Assembly (NCBI GenBank): GCA_019009955.1
Contig: CM032229.1
Coordinates: 7,484,001-7,548,000 of the forward strand
Direction: 5' to 3'
Origin: Riptortus pedestris
Lineage: Eukaryota; Arthropoda; Insecta; Hemiptera; Alydidae
Length of the DNA stretch: 64,000 nt
The notes under the pieces are model-generated. The model made no database searches. It saw only the letters and a program-made list of their open reading frames with translations, and was not told the origin of the DNA. A program made the translations under genes and the position numbers. Of this stretch, positions 56,725-64,000 are shown piece after piece. Positions within the stretch are counted from its first letter, which is position 1. Each line of letters opens with the position of its first letter.

Positions 56725-57100
56725 GAAAAAAAAGTCCGTCACGCAGGGTCTGCGTAAACTCAGAAGATTTCCCACGTGAAGATCTATAATAGATAAATCT
56801 GCATACTGATAACACTTACAACCTTGAATAAATACAAACGGTAATGAGAAATCTTTCAGTTAATTTTAATAAGCAGAATTGTAAACAAACAGGTCTGCCA
56901 ACCACTCAGAGCTGAACAGATAGATACACATATTCTATACCGGAAAGAAAAATAATTGCTGAAATATAACTGAATATAACAAATTTATTTTATTGAAAAC
57001 TATTTATTATATCTAATAGTGTAATTTATAATGAATCGGAATAATTTTTATCTCAATCTCTCAAATTTTAGTATTCCATGAACTAAAGAAGGGAGGGGGG
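56725..57100 (-). mobile_element. TTAGCAG element, V type 3' part (intron 1)
   Basis: AAAAGTCCGTCACGCAGGGTC, AGATTTCCCACGTGAAG, V module (GAGAAATCTTTCAGTTAATT, AATCGGAATAATTTTTATCTC), run of Gs near 57096. Follows the previous copy directly. Confidence 0.87.
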
Positions 57101-57432
57101 GGGATAAACAGAACGTATTTGCATAAATAAATCACATTATGAGTACATCCTCAAAATGAAATTTGCTAATAACACCAAAAAAAAATCATAATACGTTGTT
57201 TACAGGTACCATTATTTGGTTTTAATTTTTATGAGCAATATGGTTGTTTTCATTCCTCCCTAACACTTTTATGAAAATAATATATTTTGGCCTGGATTCT
57301 GTGTAGAAAATAGCGCAAGGACGGCAGGACGAATAAAGATTTTATCTTTTGCAATTTTGAAAGTCAATTAAAATTCTATACGACTCAAGGCTTATAAAAA
57401 TGTTGAATAAGCCACAAATATTTACCACATTT

Positions 57433-57624
57433 TTAACAGATTTCCGTGAAGGGAAATCAGCTATTGAGGTTGTACTCATAACGCGACTTTTAAAAAATTA
57501 CCTCAAATGTCGATTTATTCTATCTAGGAGATGACGAACTTGATCTTTAGTTTTCAATAAAACGCTTAAATATCAAGTTTGGAGTAATGATCAAACAATA
57601 ATTGCTACCGTTGAAGAGTTAATA

Positions 57625-57664
<40 letters not shown>
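57433..57664. mobile_element. TTAGCAG element, inverted hybrid (intron 1)
   Basis: A plus-strand 5' end and module (AACAGATTTCCGTGAAGG to GGAGATGACGA, 57433-57540) is fused to a minus-strand second-module piece (ACTTGATCTTTAG to GTTAATAG, 57541-57625). (TA)n 57626-57664 follows. This is a rearranged copy. Confidence 0.8.
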
Positions 57665-57667
<3 letters not shown>

Positions 57668-57789
57668 GTATAATCCAATATTTGCAACAACAAGGCGATT
57701 AAGTCTTGTTCTAGAGAATGTCATGTATTAAATGTTTTTTTACCAACTAGATTTTTAGTTTGAAACAATTTAGTAATTTTATTTTTCAG

Positions 57790-57868
57790 AAGCTGAAATA
57801 CCCGAAGTCTGTATTCTTCATCATCAGCAATGAGTTCTGCGAGAGGTTTTCTTATTACGGAATGAGAA
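57790..57868 (+). CDS. SLC15A: SLC15-type transporter, exon 2 (membrane helix 1)
   Basis: Residues 16-41 plus one base of residue 42. The exon lies between a TTTTTCAG acceptor and a GTAAGA donor. It encodes the start of helix 1 with the POT hallmark ExxERFxYYG, seen here as E30, E33-R34-F35, Y37-Y38-G39. In this family that motif lines the substrate cavity and takes part in proton coupling. The preceding KLKYPKS is the usual cytosolic lead-in. Intron 1 (56112-57789) is filled with TTAGCAG-family copies, and a (TA)n tract ends about 125 bases before the exon. A tRNA-derived SINE begins about 50 bases after the donor. No stop or frame break is present. Confidence 0.93.
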
Positions 57869-57916
57869 GTAAGAACATGTCTCAATTTAGATATTAAATC
57901 TAGACAACTTCGAATC

Positions 57917-58135
57917 AGGGGGGCTGAGGTTAAGGTTGAGTTAAGGCGTGTTGGTCTTAATCTCACAACCTTAAGTAGTGAGTTCGATTCCCGCCTGGAC
58001 AATAGGAATTCATTTAGTGAAGAACTCAATAAATTAAATCTTTAGTCCCACCCAGGCTAGAAAAGGGTGGCAACCTGTAGATAACCCGTCCCAATTAGCC
58101 TTAGTAGCACAAAGTGGACGTAAATAAATAACAAC
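57917..58135 (+). repeat. tRNA-derived SINE, full length (intron 2)
   Basis: GGGGGGCTGAGGTTAAGG, GTTGGTCTTAATCTCAC, B box GAGTTCGATTCCCGCC, GACAATAGGAATTCATTTAG, CCTTAGTAGCACAAAGTGG and an AAATAAATAACAA tail. The most complete copy here; its head starts about 50 bases after exon 2. Confidence 0.93.
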
Positions 58136-58639
58136 ATTTCACTCATTCAGTGACTTCTAAGGGAACAAATGTTCCAACAACTACAGTCGTACGATTTATA
58201 ATTCACATTTTCTCATTTAATCATTATTTGACATAGATTAAATACAGACAAGTCCTACATATGCTTTATTAGCGCTATTTATCAGTTTCCTTTTAGCAAA
58301 CTGTGAAAAATTAAAAGTCAACCTCTTATTTACAGAAATAAATACATTACATAATTTTTAACAGTATCAATTTCTTCTTCAGCCCAGTCATTTAAATTAT
58401 AAATTAACATTTCCAATATTGATCATGCAGGAGCAATTATTTATTTATGTATTAAGAAGATAAATTTTGTTTAAAACAGAATACTACATACATTGCAAAA
58501 TATTATTAGATTAATTAATGTAAAAGTTTGTTCAGTACAGAAGTATTCTATTTTCACAAATCATTCAGTAACGTTTTATTTTACTATTGTACTTATAACC
58601 CAAAATCCCATTAAAACACTTTATTATCATTTATTTTAG
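58136..58639. other. Intron 2, right part
   Basis: Unique AT-rich intronic sequence ending in the exon 3 acceptor. Confidence 0.5.
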
Positions 58640-58781
58640 GTGTGTTAGCATTGTACTTAAAAGAAGCGCTTAAATTTGATGAAAGTTCGTCTACAATTAT
58701 TTACCATGTCTTCGTTACGCTCTGTTATTTTACTCCGATATTTGGTGGAATTATGGCTGATGCTTGGCTTGGAAAATTCAA
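58640..58781 (+). CDS. SLC15A: SLC15-type transporter, exon 3 (helices 1-2, PTR2 signature 1)
   Basis: Completes residue 42 (A|GT, Ser), encodes 43-88 and gives two bases of residue 89. The acceptor is TTATTTTAG and the donor GTAAGT. The peptide finishes helix 1 (VLALYL), passes through an extracellular loop (KFDESSST) and enters helix 2. GGIMADAWLGKFK (77-89) is the core of the first PTR2 signature, including the conserved Asp82 and the basic residues after Gly86. Intron 2 (57869-58639) is only 771 bases and holds one full SINE. Length and spacing of motifs match other animal SLC15 proteins. Confidence 0.94.
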
Positions 58782-58831
58782 GTAAGTATTATTTTTACTT
58801 ATATATGTAATTTTATCAAATATAATTTTTC

Positions 58832-59596
58832 AAGATCAAGTTTATTAATGATTAAATTCGTACCGGAGTGAGGAGGGGGTTGGAAGTGGAATTTCCATAA
58901 TTTGAAATCTCATCTCCGTTATTATAAGTTGGATCGAAAAAATGTATAGAGCAAATTTTATTGGACATTAAATGGTTTATAAATCTTGTAATATACACTA
59001 TCTTGATAGAGATATTTGCATTTTTTGATTTTTAGCCATCAGGGAACGACCACTCCTACTTTGGCTATATTAACAATTAGCTGTTATATCATGAAGCACT
59101 TTATTTGAAGCTTAAATACCAAATAATGTTCTCATTGGACCGTTACTTTTTATGATATATGCAAATAAGAAAGAAATATTCTAAGTTAACGCTAACCTTG
59201 CATTACTGACTTTACTATTGTTTTATCGTTACCAAACTATCATAAGCGTTTCCTGTAAAATTCTAAATATGAAGTTATTTAACTGCTGAAGGCTGAAATC
59301 GGAAGAGAGAGGTTAGAGGAGCAAAAATTGAAAACTCAAAACTACCTTCATTAATACGAATCGGATTAAAACTTTCTATATTACGAATCTTGTTGGAAAT
59401 TTCAAATTCCATTAAATTTAATCTTCGATCGGTGTTTCATCTCTACGACATTCGATTTTTAACCGTTTCACTTAACACTAAAGACCACATTTGTCAATGG
59501 CTGAAACCAGAATGGAATTAGGGTGGGGGGGGGGGGTAATCTGAAAATTCAAAACATCTCCGTTATTATAACTTGAATAAAAAAATCTTATAGAAC
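58832..59596 (+). mobile_element. TTAGCAG element, L type, no termini (intron 3)
   Basis: First inner unit (GATCAAGTTTATTAATG, GAGTGAGGAGGGGGTTGG), L block, second unit with GTGGGGGGGGGGGGTAATC (about 59522-59540). Stops at CTTATAGAAC. Confidence 0.82.
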
Positions 59597-61342
59597 TTAA
59601 GGGAAATCAGCTATTGAGGTTGTACTCACGACGGAATTTTCGAAATTTTTCTTCAAATGTCCATCTATTCTACCTAGTGATGACGAAAATGAGGTCCGTT
59701 CAAAACTGTAGATATATATATATATATATCTATATATATATAAAATTGTAACCTCTGTCTGTACATTGATTTTTTTCGCGAAATTTCACGATAACTTTTC
59801 GTTTCACATGTACCAATACTGCGACGATACGATAGACACCAAAACTGCATTTTGTTTCTTTCGTTTATGATTGTTTGTTTTTTACCTTTTGACGAATAAA
59901 AGTGTTAACCTAATTTTATGAAAATTTGTATGTAAATTCCTACTAGCCCAACTTAGAATTTAGGCTATATTATTATTCTCTAATACAAACAAGAGTGGGG
60001 GTTATAAGGGATGCCTGAAATTAAAAATAGCGATATTTCGTTTCCTATTGGTTTTTCGGTAAATATGAACATAACAAAAGTTGTTTACTTTGTTATTTAG
60101 AGTAACATTTGTAATATACACTTTCGCCGTATACCGAAGTATACATGAGTTATACGCTAAAAATTATAGCGGGAGTCAACAATTTTATTTGGCACAATAC
60201 ACTCAACCGAACTAAATAAAACTCAGTCTATCTATTAGCAGCACTAACGCTTTCATTATAACAAGCCATACCAACATTTCTAGGGACGGGCAGGAGTGGG
60301 GGTTATAAGGGAAGCAAGAAATTAAAAATAGATATATTTCGTTTCCTATTGGTTTTTCGGTAAATATGAACATAACAAAAGTTGTTTACTTTGTTATTTA
60401 GAGTAACATTTGTTATATACACTTTTTTCGTATACCGAATAATAAACGAGATCTATAGCGGAAGTTAACAATTTTATTTGGGACAAAAGAGCCTACCGAA
60501 ATAAATAAAACTCGGTATGTGTATTAGCACTAACACTTTCCTTATAATAAACCATACTAACATTTCTAGGGACGGGCAGGAGTGGGGGTTGTAAGGGAAG
60601 CCTGAAATTAATAATGGTGATATTTCGTTTCACCACAATATTTTGTGCTTAATAACTGAGATCTATGCATAATGCACAGGAGACGAGAAATATGACAATT
60701 GGGAGGACAGTGAAGACTTACATAAAAAATTAATTTTATTATTAACAAATGCCAACGGCGGGTGTTAATCTTAAATAGTGGGACGGGTAAAGGTGAAAAT
60801 ATTGTGCAAACTAAAGCCTTGCCAAAAAAATACCATCACCATTCAGCCTCAAATGAATTCCCGAGCGAAGCCAGGTATCTGAGCTAGTATATATATAATT
60901 TTGTCTGTTAACGCTCTAGCGGTCGCAATTTTTGTTTGATCGTTACCAAACTCGATATTTAAACGTTTTATGTAAAAAGAAAGATCAAGTTCGTTAACGG
61001 CTGAAATCGGACCAGTGGGAGGGGGAGTTTAGAGGGGAGATTTTCGAAAATTCAAAATATCTCCGTTACTATACGTCGGATCGAAAAATTGTACAGAATC
61101 AATCTTATTGCAAATTAAATTTACTATAAATATTGTTATATACATTTATTCCCTATCTTAAATATTAACCGAGATATTTGCATTTTTATTAAATTTGGGC
61201 CGATAACGGATTTTTGAATTTCCCGCCAAAAGCTAGTTCGGCCCTTTGCCGTAACTTCGGTTCTCGTATGGAGATTTCTCTATTGTATAACTTCACGTGG
61301 GAAATCTGCTTAGTTTACGCAGCCCCTGCGTGACGGACTTTT
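59597..61342 (+). mobile_element. TTAGCAG element, S type, split by a Helitron-like insertion (intron 3)
   Basis: Left half 59597-59739 (CTTAAGGGAAATCAGC, 5' module, start of the TA core). Right half 60888-61342 (rest of TA, TTTGTCTGTTAACGCTCTAG, GTGGGAGGGGGAGTTTAGAG, inner unit, S block, CACGTGGGAAATCTGCTTAG, hairpin, GACGGACTTTT). The two halves make one complete copy of about 600 bp. Confidence 0.93.
59740..60887 (+). mobile_element. Helitron-like element inside a TA core (intron 3)
   Basis: Same family as 34648-35586: AAATTGTAACCTCTGTCTG, TTTCGCGAAATTTCACG, three partial inner units (about 59991, 60290 and 60579). The 3' end is CCCGAGCGAAGCCAGG, TATCTGAGCTAG, then T of the TA tract. The extra unit makes it longer than the 34.6 kb copy. 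Confidence 0.75.
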
Positions 61343-61458
61343 CTATAAGTCATATTATTTTCACAATCCAACATTTGTCTTTACTTGTTTTTATTATATT
61401 TTATTGCATAATCTAATTGTCTTTATTATATTTAAAATTTATGTTTGTTTTTTTTTAG

Positions 61459-61545
61459 AACAATATTGTATGTGTCTTTGCTATATGCTTCTGGAAATAT
61501 CGTGCTGTCATTTGGATCTGTAGAAAGTATTTCTATACCACACAA
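61459..61545 (+). CDS. SLC15A: SLC15-type transporter, exon 4 (helix 3)
   Basis: Completes Lys89, encodes residues 90-117 and gives two bases of Lys118. The acceptor is a long T-run ending in TTTTTTAG, and the donor is GTAAAT. TILYVSLLYASGNIVLSFGS is a hydrophobic helix following directly on PTR2 signature 1. It ends in a short polar turn (VESISIPH) before the next helix. Intron 3 (58782-61458, 2677 bases) carries an L-type TTAGCAG copy and an S-type copy split by a Helitron-like insertion. The S-type copy ends 117 bases before this exon. Confidence 0.92.
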
Positions 61546-61670
61546 GTAAATATAAATTTAAATATTTTTTTCATGAATAAATTTTAATTAAATACAATGT
61601 AAATGGATTTAAAACATGTACAATGCAAATCCTTATTATAACAAAGGAATGGATAGTAATTTCAAACTGA

Positions 61671-62011
<341 letters not shown>

Positions 62012-62466
62012 AATGGATGGTTAACATTACTTTTAAAGTTAATACATTTACTTAGTTTCATTGATAAATTTAATTGTAGCTTTTTTATTTTTAAAAAAGG
62101 AAATCATTACATTCAAGGGCCTCCTATTGTTTCATGTAACATAGTCATTTCATAATCTCTTTAAATTTACATACTCCTCAAAATGACAATAGAAACCATT
62201 TGTCAAAGCCATTAAAAATAAATAAACTGTCCGCCTTTACCAAGTAATAAATCACAGGAAACTTTGTTGTTTTTCTTTTGTCTTGCTAATAGAGCATGAA
62301 ATTCTATATAGGTACTCAATACTGATTTCTGGATGTTTAAACTTAGGAAACTCATGAGTTTTTATCTTGGTATACCAAATATGTTCAGTTATCTGTCATT
62401 AGGAATTCAAGTTTTAATGTTATTTATTAATAGAAGTTGATTTTTATTGCTCAAAATGTGCCTTTT
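62012..62466. other. Intron 4 unique sequence
   Basis: Nothing recognised. Confidence 0.4.
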
Positions 62467-62776
62467 TTAGCAGATTTCTCTTAAGGGAAATCAGCTATTG
62501 AGATTCTACTCAAGACGAGGTATTCCAAAAATTTCCTCAAATGTTCATCGACCCTACCTAGTCGATGACCAAAAAGAGACCCGTTCATGTACATATGTAC
62601 ACACACTTGTCTGTTTCCGCTCAAGCGGTCGCAATTTTTGTCTTATCGTTGCATCGATATTTATATATCGAACTCTTATGAGTTCATGCAAAATTAAAGG
62701 TCAAGTTCATTAACTGCTGAAATCTATCTGCTACCAGAACATAGGAAATCTGCATTGTTTACATAGCCCTTTTTTT
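62467..62776 (+). mobile_element. TTAGCAG element, shortened S type (intron 4)
   Basis: TTAGCAGATTTCTCTTAAGG, 5' module, ACATATGTACACACAC in place of the TA core, TGTCTGTTTCCGCTCAAGCGG. Then a jump from TGCTGAAATC to the 3' region (AGGAAATCTGCATTG, ACATAGCCC). The G-rich box, inner unit and hairpin are gone. Confidence 0.82.
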
Positions 62777-62955
62777 TATAACCTCCAGTGGACACATACT
62801 TTTACTGAATGAGACAAGCATGTCTACACATTATATAGTAATAAAGATGAAACAATTTGATTAAACACAGGCACAACTTCATATTTTAAATTTAAATACA
62901 TAAATATTTTTTTATTTGAAGGAATTATGGTTATTGTATTCATTAGTATTTAATT

Positions 62956-63372
62956 TTAGCTGATTAGGTATTGAGGTTGAAATCATGATTTGATTTTCGA
63001 AAAATTTCGTTAAAAGTTTTTGGCCATCATTAAACCACCGACTACTTTTCATGTCTTATTTACAATAATATGATACATTATGAATCACTTCATTCGAAGC
63101 TTAAATACCAAATATTGTCTATGAGTAAGCTGAACTTTTATTGTGTTTATGTTGATGTTCTACAATTGTTGTTCTATACATTTTTGTGTAGCTCATATAT
63201 TAAGCGAGTTATTTGTACTTTCATGTTTTCGGCCTTCAATAAATCCCTACTTCTACTCATCGGATTTTAACTTAGAACTATAAAATATATGGTTAGATGA
63301 GATCAACAATGGGCTATAACTGCATATGGAAAATCTGCTTAGTTAACGCAGCTCCTGCGTGACCGACTTTTT
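62956..63372 (+). mobile_element. TTAGCAG element, L type with large internal deletion (intron 4)
   Basis: 5' remnant TTAGCTGATTAGGTATTGAGG joined to the L block (TTTTTGGCCATCATTAAACC), second unit tail, GGAAAATCTGCTTAG, hairpin ACGCAGCTCCTGCGT, GACCGACTTTTT. Ends 158 bases before exon 5. Confidence 0.87.
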
Positions 63373-63530
63373 ACTTGCTGATCGCCTTAGAAGCGAGGGC
63401 ATTGCTAACTGAAAATTAATAATAAATAATATGAAATAATTAGTAAAATAAATTCATAAATAATAGTGGATTTTTAATGTTTTATTATATTAATACATAA
63501 TACTATAATATTTACTTTGTATTTTGGTAG

Positions 63531-63805
63531 GGAACTGTCTATTCTAGGTCTACTCCTTATTGCAATTGGTACTGGAGGAATCAAGCCTTGCGTTTCCTCT
63601 TTCGGTGGAGATCAGTTCGTTCTACCTCAACAGCAGAGGCAGCTGCAAAGCTTCTTCTCTGTTTTCTATTTCTCGATCAATGCTGGAAGTGTAATATCTT
63701 CATTTCTAACACCCATCCTTCGAGAACTACACTGCCTTGGGAGTGATAAGGATTGCTATCCTCTGGCGTTCGGGCTGCCTGCTGTACTCATGGTCGTCGC
63801 TGTAT
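63531..63805 (+). CDS. SLC15A: SLC15-type transporter, exon 5 (helices 4-6, PTR2 signature 2)
   Basis: Completes Lys118, encodes residues 119-209 and ends with one base of residue 210, donor GTAAGT. It contains GTGGIKPCVSSFGGDQF (131-147), a strongly conserved POT segment. It also contains FFSVFYFSINAGSVI (159-173), the second PTR2 signature. An extracellular cysteine-bearing loop (LHCLGSDKDC) follows, then the start of the next helix (YPLAFGLPAVLMVVAV). About half of the usual 12-helix bundle is therefore visible; the remainder, including the large extracellular domain typical of animal members, lies to the right of the window. A SINE starts about 47 bases into intron 5. Confidence 0.95.
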
Positions 63806-63851
63806 GTAAGTACTTCAAATATTAGTCATTGTATTTAATATAAATTCATCG

Positions 63852-64000
63852 AGGGGCTCAGGCTAGCTATGTGAGTAAATGCGTTGGTCTCAACCACTCA
63901 TCGTAAACCTAGAGTGGTTAGTTCCATTTCCGCCTGGACAATAGGAGATTATTTAGTGATGAACTCATTAAATAAAACCCTTAGTCCCAGCCTGACTAGA
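63852..64000 (+). repeat. tRNA-derived SINE, cut by the window end (intron 5)
   Basis: GGGGCTCAGGCTAGCTATG, GTTGGTCTCAACCACTC, B-box-like TAGTTCCATTTCCGCC, GACAATAGGAGATTATTTAG, CCTTAGTCCCAGCCTGAC. Begins about 47 bases after exon 5. Confidence 0.92.

Overview
This is eukaryotic nuclear DNA, AT-rich, very repeat-dense, and most likely from an insect or another arthropod. The evidence is GT-AG introns in the only recognisable host gene, plus Penelope-like, non-LTR, Tigger, hAT, Helitron-like and tRNA-derived SINE sequences. I cannot name the species from the sequence.

The host gene is on the + strand at the right end. Five exons (56053-56111, 57790-57868, 58640-58781, 61459-61545, 63531-63805) splice in frame into the first 209 residues of a proton-coupled oligopeptide transporter (POT/PTR2, SLC15 type). 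The ExxERFxYYG motif and both PTR2 signatures are present. The gene continues past the window, and exon 1 follows a splice acceptor, so an untranslated exon probably lies upstream. One GC-richer, apparently non-repetitive segment at 32.23-32.53 kb is a tentative promoter candidate.

Most of the remaining sequence is one interspersed family, called here the TTAGCAG family. Read 5' to 3', a copy starts TTAGCAGATTTCCC inside a TTTCCCTTAAGGGAAA palindrome. It then has a short conserved module, a (TA)n core of up to about 70 bp and a second module with a G-rich box. The 3' end has GGGAAATCTGCTTAG (inverse of the 5' end), an ACGCAG/CTGCGT hairpin and GACGGACTTTT. A 5'-terminal repeat matched by a subterminal inverse repeat, a 3' hairpin, a microsatellite core and insertion next to T runs are the hallmarks of Helentron-associated elements (HINE, DINE-1-like). 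Three builds recur: S (short, about 600-700 bp), L (a second, diverged copy of the inner unit) and V (a different inner module). Strand + means the 5' to 3' orientation just described. Copies are nested, head-to-tail, tail-to-tail and palindromic.

Layout: 0-3.5 kb, TTAGCAG copies; 3.7-4.3 kb, LINE 3' end; 4.5-9.5 kb, TTAGCAG copies and a GIY-YIG scrap; 9.57-10.10 kb, Tigger; 10.1-11.4 kb, two head-to-tail copies; 12.1-14.2 kb, a Penelope-like element between tRNA-like SINE heads; 14.2-22.5 kb, TTAGCAG copies; 22.5-23.8 kb, two opposed LINE ends; 25.2-25.4 kb, SINE plus a hammerhead ribozyme motif; 25.8-53.4 kb, more TTAGCAG copies, SINEs and two Helitron-like elements; 53.43-53.80 kb, hAT MITE; 56-64 kb, the transporter with TE-filled introns. 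Apart from the transporter, I see no intact protein-coding gene.
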